Below, piece by piece: positions 46,721 to 55,692 of a stretch of 64,000 nt of DNA. Numbering within the stretch: position 1 is the first letter of the stretch; each line of letters opens with the position of its first letter. Both the position numbers and the translations under genes were made by a program. Under the pieces are notes generated by a model that had not been told where the DNA came from, did not search any database, and saw only the letters and a program-made list of their open reading frames with translations. Source of the DNA: Bacteroidota bacterium (GTDB taxonomy: Bacteria; Bacteroidota; Bacteroidia; Chitinophagales; Chitinophagaceae); contig JAFAFR010000014.1 in NCBI GenBank assembly GCA_023423405.1, forward strand, positions 186,001-250,000, read 5' to 3'.

Positions 46721-47296
46721 ATGTCGGTAAAGAAATTCATTGTAGGCTGTTTCGACGACGAGAAGGTATTGTTCCCGGCGGTGAAAAAAGTGCGGAAGGC
46801 CGGATACAAGATTCATGATGTGTATACGCCTTTTCCTATTCACGGTCTTGATACGGCAATGGGACTGCGCGACACCAGCCTGCATACGGCCGGTTTTATT
46901 TATGGCATCACCGGAACCACTACGGCACTCACTTTTATGAGCTGGGTGTTCGCCAAAGACTGGCCCCTCAATATCGGCGGCAAGCCACATTTCCCGTTGC
47001 CCGCATTCATTCCCATTACGTTCGAGCTGACGGTTTTGTTCTCTGCCGTGGGCATGGTGCTGACATTTTGTTACCTCTGCCAGTTGGCTCCTTTTGTGAA
47101 GAAACACCATTTCCATCCCCGGGCCACCGACGACCTGTTTGTAATGGTGCTGGAGCTGACCTCCAAAATCAATGAAGAAGAAGCCCGCGCTTTTCTGGCT
47201 GCTGCCGGTGCAAAGGAAATCAACGTGCAGGAGGCAGAGGCCGACTGGTGGCTGGGCCGATACGATAAGGACGAAAAGCTTTTCGCGAACGGGTAA
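46721..47296 (+). CDS. actD: alternative complex III subunit D, DUF3341 protein (191 aa)
   Basis: This DUF3341-type membrane subunit begins KFIVGCFDDEKVLFPAVKKVRKAGYKIHDVYTPFPIHGLD, the family signature. It has two membrane helices (TGTTTALTFMSWVF; LTVLFSAVGMVLTFCYLCQL) and a C-terminal soluble tail. Its position between actC and actE is the standard order. Its role is structural within the complex. Confidence 0.95.
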   Translation: MSVKKFIVGCFDDEKVLFPAVKKVRKAGYKIHDVYTPFPIHGLDTAMGLRDTSLHTAGFIYGITGTTTALTFMSWVFAKDWPLNIGGKPHFPLPAFIPITFELTVLFSAVGMVLTFCYLCQLAPFVKKHHFHPRATDDLFVMVLELTSKINEEEARAFLAAAGAKEINVQEAEADWWLGRYDKDEKLFANG

Positions 47297-47317
47297 AACA
47301 GAAAACAGTAAAGCAGA

Positions 47318-47962
47318 ATGAAGAAGATTTCCATCATAGTCCTCGGAATAGCTGCAGTAGCCCTCGGTTCCTGCAGTGATGTAAAAAGAAATCCCAGCCG
47401 GCAGTATATGCCCGATATGGGTAGCAGCCGCGCGGTTGAGACCTACAGCGACCACCGTGAGCTGCAACAGGAAGGCATTAACTATACCGCTCTTCCCGTG
47501 GAAGGAACCGTAAGCCGCAATGAAGAGGTGATTTATAAAATGCTGAAGGATACCACCGGCCAGCATGCGCTGAGCGCCAGCCTGAAAAACCCGCTGCCGC
47601 CTCTCGATTCCGTACAATTGCAGGAAGCAGAAAGACTGTACCTGATCAACTGCGGAATCTGCCACGGGGCCAAGCTGGATGGGAATGGCCCGCTGTACAA
47701 AGATGGCAACGGCCCTTATCCGGCCAAACCAGCCAACTTGGTGGGAGACGCCAATATCAAGGCCCTTCCTGCCGGAACCATTTTCCATGTGGCTACTTAC
47801 GGCAAGAACCTGATGGGAGCTTATGCCAGCCAGCTCAGCACCAAACAGCGCTGGATGGTGGCCGATTATATCAAGATCAAACAGGGTGGGGACGCAGCAG
47901 CCGCACCTGCTGCAACCGCTGCCGCGCCTGCCGCCAAGGCCGACAGCGCTGCAAAAAAATAA
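47318..47962 (+). CDS. actE: alternative complex III subunit E, monoheme cytochrome c lipoprotein (214 aa)
   Basis: The lipobox ALGSC gives a lipid anchor at about residue 19. One heme site, CGICHG, is near residue 114 within a class I cytochrome c fold (LYLINCGICHGAKLDGNGPLY, and GAYASQLSTKQRWMVADYI with the C-terminal helix). The tail is an Ala/Pro/Lys-rich repeat (about 25 residues). It relays electrons from the complex towards the oxidase. Gene order and size match actE. Confidence 0.94.
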   Translation: MKKISIIVLGIAAVALGSCSDVKRNPSRQYMPDMGSSRAVETYSDHRELQQEGINYTALPVEGTVSRNEEVIYKMLKDTTGQHALSASLKNPLPPLDSVQLQEAERLYLINCGICHGAKLDGNGPLYKDGNGPYPAKPANLVGDANIKALPAGTIFHVATYGKNLMGAYASQLSTKQRWMVADYIKIKQGGDAAAAPAATAAAPAAKADSAAKK

Positions 47963-48001
47963 AGACCAGAACAAGATTTGACCAAAGAAAAAATTTGATA
48001 C

Positions 48002-49219
48002 ATGGCTTTCAGAGAACAGTTTGAGATACCGGCGAAGTTTAAAATGTGGTCGATGATCCTCATGGGAATCGGACTGGTTTCCATCCTGACCGGTTATTTT
48101 GTATATGGCACCGGGGACGAGCACCACAATATGCGCTTCTGGGGAACCCTGTTGTACAACAGCGTATACTTTTTGCTGGTAGTGAATGCGGCAATGTTCT
48201 TTATCTGTGCCACCACCCTTGCGATGGGCGGCTTCCAGATGGCTTTTCGCCGCGTATCGGAAGCCATTTCCACGGCGGTGGTTCCCCTCGGAATCATATC
48301 CGGCGTCATCCTGCTGGTGCTGGTGCTGGGCCACAAACACCATATTTACCATTGGCTCACCCCTGGCGACGATAAGCTCCTGCTGGGCAAATCGGGCTTC
48401 CTGAACAGCAAGTTTTTCATCGTATGGACCATTCTTTCCATTGCCGGCTGGATATTCCTGGGCGCCAAAATGCGCAGGATCAGCAGGGAAATTGACGACC
48501 GTGGACCGCTGAATACGCAGGAAGGCAAAGCATATATTTATAAGAACACCGTTTGGGGATCCCTCTTCCTGGTATGGTTTGGCCTCACCGTTATGTCGAC
48601 CGTTCCCTGGCTCTGGCTGATGAGCCTGGACGCGCACTGGTACAGCACCATGTACTCCTGGTACACGTTTGCTTCCACCTTCGTGGCAGGATTGGCACTT
48701 ATTACACTTTTTGTGGTATACCTGAAAAACCAGGGCTACCTGGAGCTGGTGAATCACGAGCACCTGCACGACCTGGGCAAATTCATATTCGCATTTTCCA
48801 TATTCTGGACCTATCTCTGGTTCAGCCAATACATGCTGATCTGGTATGCGAACATTCCTGAAGAGACTGTTTACTTCAAACACCGCGTACAGGGTCCTTA
48901 CCGCGGCATCTTTTTCCTGAACCTCATCGTGAACTTTATTGCGCCCCTGCTCATCCTGATGCGCCGGAGCAGCAAACGGAACTATACCTTGCTTGTATTC
49001 ATGGCAGCGATCGTTATCTGCGGACACTGGCTGGATTTTTACCAGATGGTGATTGCGAGCCTGTTCAAGGAACATGTGGAACTGAATCTTTTTGACTTTG
49101 GCGTGGCAGCCGGATTTGTGGGACTGATCATGTACAGCACAGGAAATGCGCTGACCAAGCGCTCCCTGATCGCAAAGAACCACCCCTTCTTCAAAGAGAG
49201 CATCATTCACCATACCTGA
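48002..49219 (+). CDS. actF: alternative complex III subunit F, membrane protein (405 aa)
   Basis: This polytopic protein has about ten helices and is the smaller structural relative of ActC (NrfD-like fold). Recognisable parts are FKMWSMILMGIGLVSILTGYF, GHKHHIYHWLTPGDDKLLLGKSGFLNSKFF and FAFSIFWTYLWFSQYMLIWYANIPEET, typical of the quinol:cytochrome c oxidoreductase ActF subunit. It is the last act gene; the cytochrome oxidase genes follow after 68 bp on the same strand. Confidence 0.94.
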   Translation: MAFREQFEIPAKFKMWSMILMGIGLVSILTGYFVYGTGDEHHNMRFWGTLLYNSVYFLLVVNAAMFFICATTLAMGGFQMAFRRVSEAISTAVVPLGIISGVILLVLVLGHKHHIYHWLTPGDDKLLLGKSGFLNSKFFIVWTILSIAGWIFLGAKMRRISREIDDRGPLNTQEGKAYIYKNTVWGSLFLVWFGLTVMSTVPWLWLMSLDAHWYSTMYSWYTFASTFVAGLALITLFVVYLKNQGYLELVNHEHLHDLGKFIFAFSIFWTYLWFSQYMLIWYANIPEETVYFKHRVQGPYRGIFFLNLIVNFIAPLLILMRRSSKRNYTLLVFMAAIVICGHWLDFYQMVIASLFKEHVELNLFDFGVAAGFVGLIMYSTGNALTKRSLIAKNHPFFKESIIHHT

Positions 49220-49287
49220 GGGAAGTTTAAACAAAATCATCCCGTACAAGCATTCATTTAAAACTTTGTATAAACACGGCGAATAAC

Positions 49288-50349
49288 ATGGCAACTGCAT
49301 TAATCATTGCGATCCTTTTGTTGGGTTTTATAGTGGTCTTCCAGATCGCAAAAGCCAGCGAATATGTGTCGGTGCTGAAGGGCGAGAAAAAGACATTCGA
49401 ACAGAACAACAAGGTGAACGGGTTCCTGCTCCTGGCCTTTATGGTCCTGGGCCTGATAGGAGTGTACTGGTGCAATGAATTGTTTAAAGGAAAAATTCTG
49501 GGAGAAGCGGCATCTGATCACGGAGAGAAGATCGATACCATGCTGTATATCACGCTGGCCCTCACCGGTATCGTGTTTGTAGTGACCCAGGTATTGCTGT
49601 TCTGGTTTGCGTACAAATACCAGTATAATGAAAACCGTAAGGCCTTCTATTTTCCCCATAACAACAAACTGGAAGTGATCTGGACGGTGGTGCCGGCAAT
49701 TGCATTGACGGTGCTGGTGGGTTTCGGACTGGTGTACTGGTTCAAGATCACCGGCGATGCCCCGGCCAATGCCAATGTGGTGGAGATCACCGGTAAGCAA
49801 TTCGGTTGGATCTACCGTTATGCGGGAAAAGACAAAGTGTTCGGCAAGAAATACTATAAGAATATCGACGAAGGAAAGGGTAACCAGCTTGGCCTGATCT
49901 GGGAGGACAAAGCCGCTCACGACGACATCGTGACCAACGAAGCCATGTACATGGTTGTGGGCAAACCGGTGAAGCTGATCATCAACAGCCGCGACGTGGT
50001 GCACGACGTGGGCATGGTGCATTTCCGCCTGAAAATGGATGCCGTTCCCGGCACTCCCACCACCATCTGGTTCACGCCAAAATTCACTACCCAGGAGATG
50101 AAGGAAAAAACGGGCAACCCCGATTTTGAATACGAGATTTCCTGCGACCAGATGTGCGGTAAAGGACATTTCGGGATGAAGGGTATCATCAAAGTAGTGA
50201 GCCAGGCGGAATATATTCTGTGGATGGCCAAACAAAAGACCAATTACGCCCTGGCCTTCCCGGACGCAGAGCCTGCCGCCACGCCTGCCGCTGCCGATTC
50301 CACCAAAGCCACGGCTGCTGCCGCTGTGCCGCAAACAGTAAATAATTAA
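49288..50349 (+). CDS. coxB: cytochrome c oxidase subunit II (353 aa)
   Basis: There are four hydrophobic segments (about 4-20, 46-62, 86-110, 128-151), two more at the N-terminus than in the classical subunit. A CuA cupredoxin domain follows (about 160-310). The CuA ligands are visible: His239 in VVHDVGM, then CDQMCGKGHFGM giving Cys286, Cys290, His294 and Met297. The C-terminal 30 residues are Ala/Pro-rich. It accepts electrons from cytochrome c or directly from complex III and passes them to heme a. Confidence 0.96.
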   Translation: MATALIIAILLLGFIVVFQIAKASEYVSVLKGEKKTFEQNNKVNGFLLLAFMVLGLIGVYWCNELFKGKILGEAASDHGEKIDTMLYITLALTGIVFVVTQVLLFWFAYKYQYNENRKAFYFPHNNKLEVIWTVVPAIALTVLVGFGLVYWFKITGDAPANANVVEITGKQFGWIYRYAGKDKVFGKKYYKNIDEGKGNQLGLIWEDKAAHDDIVTNEAMYMVVGKPVKLIINSRDVVHDVGMVHFRLKMDAVPGTPTTIWFTPKFTTQEMKEKTGNPDFEYEISCDQMCGKGHFGMKGIIKVVSQAEYILWMAKQKTNYALAFPDAEPAATPAAADSTKATAAAAVPQTVNN

Positions 50350-50376
50350 GCGTACCGAGTATAAACTGATTTCAAA

Positions 50377-52203
50377 ATGAGTAACGAAGCAATTGTGCAC
50401 GGACATTCAGAAGGTGTTACCACCCATGAGGTTCATCACGATGAACACCATGGACATCATCATAAGGAGACCTTCATTACGAAATACATCTTCAGCCAGG
50501 ATCACAAGATGATCGCCAAGCAGTTCCTGATCACAGGTATTGTGTGGGCCATTATCGGCGGTTTGTTCTCTGTGCTGTTCCGTTTGCAACTGGGTTATCC
50601 CGACCAGAGCTTCCCCATCCTGGAAGATATCCTGGGCAGTAAATGGGCGGCGGGCGGTAAGATCCAGCCGGAGTTCTATTATGCCCTGGTGACCATGCAC
50701 GGTACGGTGTTGGTGTTCTTCGTACTCACGGCCGGCCTGTCGGGCACTTTCGCCAACCTGCTTATTCCCCTGCAGGTAGGCGCGCGCGATATGGCATCGC
50801 CCATGATGAACATGCTGAGCTACTGGTTCTTTTTCATTGCCAGCATCGTAATGATCAGTTCGCTTTTTGTACAAACCGGTCCCGCCAGCGGTGGCTGGAC
50901 GGCCTACCCACCGCTCAGTGCGCTCGGCGACGCGTCGGAGGGCTCTAAAGTGGGAATGGACCTGTGGCTGGTGAGCATGGCCCTCTTTGTGGTGTCGCAG
51001 TTGCTGGCCGGCCTGAACTATATTTCCACCATCCTGAACATGCGTACCAAGGGCATGAGCATGACCCGTTTGCCGCTGACCATCTGGGCCCTGTTCTTCA
51101 CCGCCGTACTCGGCGTGTTGAGCTTCCCCGTACTGTTCTCCGGGTTCATCCTGCTGCTGTTCGACCGCCATGCCGGTACCAGCTTCTATCTTTCCGATAT
51201 CTTCCTGGCCAGCACCCAGAAGGCCCTTCCGAACGAAGGCGGTTCGGCGATCCTTTACCAGCACCTGTTCTGGTTCCTGGGTCACCCCGAAGTGTACATC
51301 ATCCTGCTGCCGGCCATGGGTATGGCGTCAGAGATCCTTTCCACCAACGCACGCAAACCCATCTTCGGGTATATGGCCATGGTCGCTTCGCTGTTCGCCA
51401 TCTGTATCCTGGCCTTCCTGGTATGGGCGCACCATATGTTCGTAACCGGGTTGAACCCCTTCCTGGGATCCTTCTTCGTGTTGCTGACCCTGCTGATCGC
51501 GGTGCCTTCCGCCATCAAGGTGTTCAACTGGCTTACCACCATCTGGCGGGGCAACCTACGCTTTACGCCTGGTATGCTCTTCGCGCTTGGCTTCGTGAGC
51601 CTCTTCATCTCGGGTGGTCTTACCGGTATCTTCCTGGGTAACTCTACCCTGGATATTCACCTGCACGATACTATGTTCGTGATCGCCCACTTCCATATTG
51701 TAATGGGTGTGGCTTCTTTCTTCGGCATGTTCGCAGGTATCTACCACTGGTTCCCCAAAATGTATGGTCGCTACCTGAACCATACCCTGGCCTATATCCA
51801 TTTCTGGATAACCCTGATAGGCGCGTACCTGATTTTCTGGCCCATGCACTACGAAGGACTTGCGGGTATGCCCCGCCGTTACCTGGATGTGAGCGGCTGG
51901 GCCTCCTTCAACCAGTTTGGGGGACTGAACCGTTTCATTTCCGTGGTGAGCATCATCGTATTTGCGGTGCAACTGCTGTTCGTATTCAATTTCTTCTATT
52001 CCATATTCAAAGGCAGAAGGGTGAGAACGCAAAACCCCTGGGGATCCAATACCCTGGAGTGGACCACGCCCATCAATCCCGGCCATGGTAACTGGGAAGG
52101 AGAGATTCCGGAAGTGCATCGCTGGGCCTACGACTATGGTAAGGATGGAAGGGACTTTATTCCCCAAACCGAACCGGTGGCAGCGAACGAGAGCAAACAT
52201 TAA
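50377..52203 (+). CDS. coxA: cytochrome c oxidase subunit I (608 aa)
   Basis: This is the catalytic heme-copper subunit with twelve or more helices. Motifs are HGTVLVFFVLTAGLSGTFANLLIP (heme a ligand region), GHPEVYIILLP (Glu of the D-channel and the His-Tyr pair of an A-type oxidase), WAHHMFVTGLNP (CuB histidines) and HFHIVMG (heme a3/a ligands). The first 30 residues contain ten histidines (EVHHDEHHGHHHKE), which is unusual and may bind metal. It starts 28 bp after coxB. Confidence 0.97.
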   Translation: MSNEAIVHGHSEGVTTHEVHHDEHHGHHHKETFITKYIFSQDHKMIAKQFLITGIVWAIIGGLFSVLFRLQLGYPDQSFPILEDILGSKWAAGGKIQPEFYYALVTMHGTVLVFFVLTAGLSGTFANLLIPLQVGARDMASPMMNMLSYWFFFIASIVMISSLFVQTGPASGGWTAYPPLSALGDASEGSKVGMDLWLVSMALFVVSQLLAGLNYISTILNMRTKGMSMTRLPLTIWALFFTAVLGVLSFPVLFSGFILLLFDRHAGTSFYLSDIFLASTQKALPNEGGSAILYQHLFWFLGHPEVYIILLPAMGMASEILSTNARKPIFGYMAMVASLFAICILAFLVWAHHMFVTGLNPFLGSFFVLLTLLIAVPSAIKVFNWLTTIWRGNLRFTPGMLFALGFVSLFISGGLTGIFLGNSTLDIHLHDTMFVIAHFHIVMGVASFFGMFAGIYHWFPKMYGRYLNHTLAYIHFWITLIGAYLIFWPMHYEGLAGMPRRYLDVSGWASFNQFGGLNRFISVVSIIVFAVQLLFVFNFFYSIFKGRRVRTQNPWGSNTLEWTTPINPGHGNWEGEIPEVHRWAYDYGKDGRDFIPQTEPVAANESKH

Positions 52204-52228
52204 TGGTATGCCTGTTTAAATAGTTGAG

Positions 52229-53128
52229 ATGCAGCAGTCTGTTCAGCCTTCACGTGTGCGCGATATGCTGCTGCTGGTGAAGTTCTCTTTGACAATAATG
52301 GTGGCGTTTTCGGCGGTGGTAAGCTACCTCCTGGCGCCAAAGATCGTGGAGTATGATGTGGTGAGTATCTTCCTGTTTTTCGTGGCCGGCTTCCTGGTAA
52401 CCGGGAGCGCCAATACGATCAACCAGGTGGTAGAAAAGGATACGGATGCATTGATGAAAAGGACAGCCAACCGTCCGATTGCCGCCGGCAGGATGACGGT
52501 ACAGGAAGGCTGGGCTTTTGCGGTGGTAACGGGCGTGGCCGGGGTGCTGTTGATGGGATTTTATTTCAACTGGCTCTCGGCGGGCTTGTCGGCTTTCTCG
52601 CTTTTTCTTTATGCATTCATCTACACGCCGCTGAAAAAGGTGAATTCGATCAGCGTACTGGTAGGCGCTTTTCCGGGCGCTCTTCCCTGCCTGATCGGTT
52701 TTGCAGCCGGGAACGATACCATCTTTATGGCAGAGCATGGTATCCGGGACCTGGGTGGATGGGCCCTTTTCGCCATCCAGTTTTTCTGGCAGTTCCCGCA
52801 TTTCTGGGCCATCGCCTGGATTGCACACCGCGATTACGAGGCCGCCGGTTTCCGCCTGCTGCCTTCGGAAAGAGGGCCAACCAAGTACAGCGCCGTACAG
52901 TCCATCATCTATTCGGTGCTGCTGGTTCCCGTGGGTATGCTGCCCTATTTCTGCCGCATCACCGGTTGGGTGAGCCTGCTGGTGGTGCTTGCGGCCAATA
53001 TCGGCATGGTGGCGCTGAGTGTGCGCCTCTACCGGAAAATGGAAGTAAAAGCAGCCCGGGCGGTTATGTTCGGGAGCTATTTTTATATGCTGATCGTGTA
53101 TTTCGCGTTATTGGCAGACAAGATTTGA
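52229..53128 (+). CDS. ctaB: protoheme IX farnesyltransferase (299 aa)
   Basis: This UbiA-type prenyltransferase makes heme O, the precursor of heme A for the oxidase encoded around it. It has about eight helices and the aspartate-rich motif NTINQVVEKDTDALMKRTANRP near residues 67-88. The second loop motif is seen in HFWAIAWIAHRDYEAAGFRLLP. Its place between coxA and the subunit III genes fits cofactor supply. The length is typical. Confidence 0.94.
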   Translation: MQQSVQPSRVRDMLLLVKFSLTIMVAFSAVVSYLLAPKIVEYDVVSIFLFFVAGFLVTGSANTINQVVEKDTDALMKRTANRPIAAGRMTVQEGWAFAVVTGVAGVLLMGFYFNWLSAGLSAFSLFLYAFIYTPLKKVNSISVLVGAFPGALPCLIGFAAGNDTIFMAEHGIRDLGGWALFAIQFFWQFPHFWAIAWIAHRDYEAAGFRLLPSERGPTKYSAVQSIIYSVLLVPVGMLPYFCRITGWVSLLVVLAANIGMVALSVRLYRKMEVKAARAVMFGSYFYMLIVYFALLADKI

Positions 53129-53140
53129 AAATAGTGCGTT

Positions 53141-53710
53141 ATGGCTACTGATATGGTTATGGAACAGAGAAAAAGAATACATCCGGTTAAGTTCACCCTG
53201 TGGGTGGGCATCGGAAGTATCGTGATGATGTTTGCAGGCCTCACCAGCGCCTATATTGTTAAGCGCAGCCAGCCCAACTGGATCGGCCTTGAAATACCGA
53301 AAGTGTTTTGGTATTCCACCGCCGTGATCCTGCTGAGCAGCCTCACCATGCAGGCGGCCCTCCGCGCCTTCAAACAGCGGGAACGGTTGCAGTACCGGCG
53401 CCTGATTGGCCTCACGGCCCTGCTGGGACTCGCTTTCGTGCTGTTGCAGTGGATGGGCTTTAAAGCCATCTGGGAGAGTGGTATTCAATTCTCCGGCGCA
53501 GGCGCAGGGCAGTTCCTGTACATCATCGCAGGCCTGCACGCCGTGCACGTATTGGGTGGTATCGTTGCGCTGGTTGTTATGATCCTGAAAGCATTCAGCA
53601 CCAGCCGCCGCAATTACAACCCGGTTCCGGTGGAAGCCATGAGCATCTACTGGCATTTTGTAGATCTTTTATGGTTATACCTGCTGGTATTTTTTATGAT
53701 ACTGACCTAA
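53141..53710 (+). CDS. cytochrome c oxidase subunit III-like protein, first copy (189 aa)
   Basis: The protein has five membrane helices. Subunit III signatures are FTLWVGIGSIVMMFAGLTSAYIVKR, QFLYIIAGLHAVHVLGG and VEAMSIYWHFVDLLWLYLLVFF. It is shorter than a classical seven-helix CoxC and is followed by a second subunit III protein, a pairing common in Bacteroidota cox clusters. It starts 12 bp after ctaB. Confidence 0.92.
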   Translation: MATDMVMEQRKRIHPVKFTLWVGIGSIVMMFAGLTSAYIVKRSQPNWIGLEIPKVFWYSTAVILLSSLTMQAALRAFKQRERLQYRRLIGLTALLGLAFVLLQWMGFKAIWESGIQFSGAGAGQFLYIIAGLHAVHVLGGIVALVVMILKAFSTSRRNYNPVPVEAMSIYWHFVDLLWLYLLVFFMILT

Positions 53711-53761
53711 TCCTATTATCCCTATATCCAATTAAATTTGCGAATCAATTAAAAACTGAAC

Positions 53762-54433
53762 ATGGCACAAGCGGTACCTGCAGAACAAAAATGGTGGAGT
53801 GGTGGTAAAAGCCCCTTCAATGTAGAGTATGGGAAGCTGATGATGTGGTATTTCCTGATGAGCGATGCCTTCACTTTTGGCGCTTTCCTGATCTCTTACG
53901 GAACCATCCGCTTTGCAAGCAATAGCTGGCCCGACCCCAACCATGTGTTCCAGTCCTTCCCGGGATTGGGCTCCGGCCTTCCGCTCGCTTTCGTGAGCCT
54001 TATGACCTTTATCCTGATCATCAGCTCCGTAACCATGGTATTGGCCGTGCAGGCCGGTCACGCTATGGATAAAAAAAGTGTGGTGCGCAACCTGGTCTGG
54101 ACCATCATCGGCGGTATCGCGTTCCTGAGCTGCCAGGCCTGGGAATGGACACACCTTTACCACGAAGGCGCCTGGTGGGGGAGCAACCCCTTCCTGAACA
54201 TTGATGGCACCAGGGCAACCACCAATTTCACCAACTTCTTCTTTACCATAACCGGCTTCCACGGCTTCCACGTATTCAGCGGGGTGGTGATCAATATCAT
54301 TATGCTGATCATGACCCTGAATAATGTGTTTGAACGCCGCGGCCACTACCTGATGATCGAAAAAGCCGGTTTGTACTGGCACTTTGTGGACCTGGTGTGG
54401 GTATTTGTATTCACCTGTTTTTACCTTATCTAA
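53762..54433 (+). CDS. cytochrome c oxidase subunit III, second copy (223 aa)
   Basis: This longer subunit III has about five to six helices: MMWYFLMSDAFTFGAFLISYGTIR, SLMTFILIISSVTMVLAVQAG, FTITGFHGFHVFSGVVINII and YLMIEKAGLYWHFVDLVWVFVFTCFYLI. It is a paralogue of the preceding gene product. It assembles with subunits I and II in the inner membrane, and the next gene encodes subunit IV. Confidence 0.93.
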   Translation: MAQAVPAEQKWWSGGKSPFNVEYGKLMMWYFLMSDAFTFGAFLISYGTIRFASNSWPDPNHVFQSFPGLGSGLPLAFVSLMTFILIISSVTMVLAVQAGHAMDKKSVVRNLVWTIIGGIAFLSCQAWEWTHLYHEGAWWGSNPFLNIDGTRATTNFTNFFFTITGFHGFHVFSGVVINIIMLIMTLNNVFERRGHYLMIEKAGLYWHFVDLVWVFVFTCFYLI

Positions 54434-54453
54434 CCCGATTAAAGTTTTATACC

Positions 54454-54906
54454 ATGGACAATTACCAAGAAATTACCCATCACCACGACTATGATCGGGA
54501 GCACAGCCGGAAAGAAGTGATCCGCGTAACGGTGATCCTCACGGTTATCACTCTGGTGGAGCTGGCCCTCGGCTTCTGGCTGATCAGCTTGCAGGGAGAA
54601 ATGCTGCGGCATATCGTAAAGGGATTCATCTGCATATTTATGCTGGCCAAGGCTTTTTATATTGTTGGCTATTTCATGCACCTGAAGCACGAGCTCCGCA
54701 ACATGATCATGACCATTGTGGTGCCCCTGCTCTTATTCATCTGGTTCATTGTCGCTTTTTTGGCCGATGGTAATTCTTACAGGAACCTCCGGAACAAATA
54801 CGATCCCTACCATTTGGAACAAAGCCAAACCAAGGTGCCCGAACCAAAGCATGGAGAGGGACACGGTGAAGAGCACGGCGCCAAGAAAGAAGGGGCGATC
54901 GAATAA
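54454..54906 (+). CDS. cytochrome c oxidase subunit IV (150 aa)
   Basis: This small three-helix subunit (VILTVITLVELALGFWLI; IVKGFICIFMLAKAFYIVGYFMHLKHE; MTIVVPLLLFIWFIVAFL) matches prokaryotic subunit IV / CyoD-like proteins. Both ends are His-rich (EITHHHDYDREHS and KHGEGHGEEHGAK). The start is ATG 54454; the frame upstream overlaps the previous gene. A strong terminator follows directly. Confidence 0.91.
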   Translation: MDNYQEITHHHDYDREHSRKEVIRVTVILTVITLVELALGFWLISLQGEMLRHIVKGFICIFMLAKAFYIVGYFMHLKHELRNMIMTIVVPLLLFIWFIVAFLADGNSYRNLRNKYDPYHLEQSQTKVPEPKHGEGHGEEHGAKKEGAIE

Positions 54907-54915
54907 AAGATTAGC

Positions 54916-54944
54916 AACCATCCGCCGGCCGGATGGTTTTTTTT
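54916..54944 (+). terminator. rho-independent terminator after the cox genes
   Basis: A 7-bp stem CCATCCG / CGGATGG with loop CCGGC is followed by eight T residues. It starts 12 bp after the subunit IV stop codon. It marks the end of the main act-cox transcript. Confidence 0.82.
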
Positions 54945-54966
54945 GTTACTTAAATACGTACAGGAT

Positions 54967-55686
54967 TTGAACAAGCGAGCTTTACTGGGATTGTGTGTGG
55001 CCCTCCTGCTACCCCTGGCCTGTTACCTGGTGGTAAAATATTTCAGTGGCGATGCGGTTCATATGCCCCGCCGCTATTACGCCGATTCGGTGCTGACAAA
55101 AGTGGTGAACGGTAAGGAAACCAACGATACCATCTGGCACAGGATGAAAGATTTCCGGTTGGTGAACCAACTGGGCGATACGGTATCCATGGCGGATGTT
55201 CCGGGTAAAGTGATCGTAGCCGACTTTTTCTTTACGCATTGTCCTTCTATTTGTCCCACCCTGACACACAATATGAAAAGGCTGCAGGACGCCCTCAAGC
55301 TGAAAGATGATACGCGCCTGGCCGATACTACCTTTGTGCAGCTCCTATCCTTTTCCGTTGACCCCGTGCGCGACTCCGCCGTGCAACTGAAAAAATACGC
55401 CGACCGCTATGGCGTGAACCACGATGTATGGTGGATGCTTACGGGCGACAAAAAAGCCATATATGATTTCGCCATTGAGGAGGCCAAACTGGCCGTAGTG
55501 GATGGCGAAGGAGTGGACAGCAATTTTATCCATACCGAAAAAATGGTGCTCATCGACAAGGACAGGGTAGTGCGTGGCTACTACAACGGGCTCGACAGCA
55601 TGGCCATGCGCGAACTGGCGGGTGATATCGTGAAGCTCATGCTGGAAAAAGACAAGAAAAAGAAAAGAAACCTCTTCAGAAAATAA
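54967..55686 (+). CDS. SCO1/SenC-family copper chaperone (239 aa)
   Basis: Sco proteins deliver copper to the CuA site of subunit II. An N-terminal membrane anchor (residues 5-25) is followed by a thioredoxin fold with the copper motif THCPSICPTL (Cys92, Cys96) and the conserved His189 in SNFIHTEKMVLID. No ATG is available. The TTG at 54967 (MNKRALLG) is preferred over the TTG at 54943, which lies inside the terminator U-run. The gene is probably read through from, or restarted after, the cox operon. Confidence 0.92.
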   Translation: MNKRALLGLCVALLLPLACYLVVKYFSGDAVHMPRRYYADSVLTKVVNGKETNDTIWHRMKDFRLVNQLGDTVSMADVPGKVIVADFFFTHCPSICPTLTHNMKRLQDALKLKDDTRLADTTFVQLLSFSVDPVRDSAVQLKKYADRYGVNHDVWWMLTGDKKAIYDFAIEEAKLAVVDGEGVDSNFIHTEKMVLIDKDRVVRGYYNGLDSMAMRELAGDIVKLMLEKDKKKKRNLFRK

Positions 55687-55692
55687 GGAACT

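Noticed and set aside
46586..49300. 904-codon open frame on the minus strand across actC-actF
   Set aside because: It is antisense to four well-identified act genes, has no recognisable domain, and results from the high GC content at third positions, which removes stops from the opposite frame.
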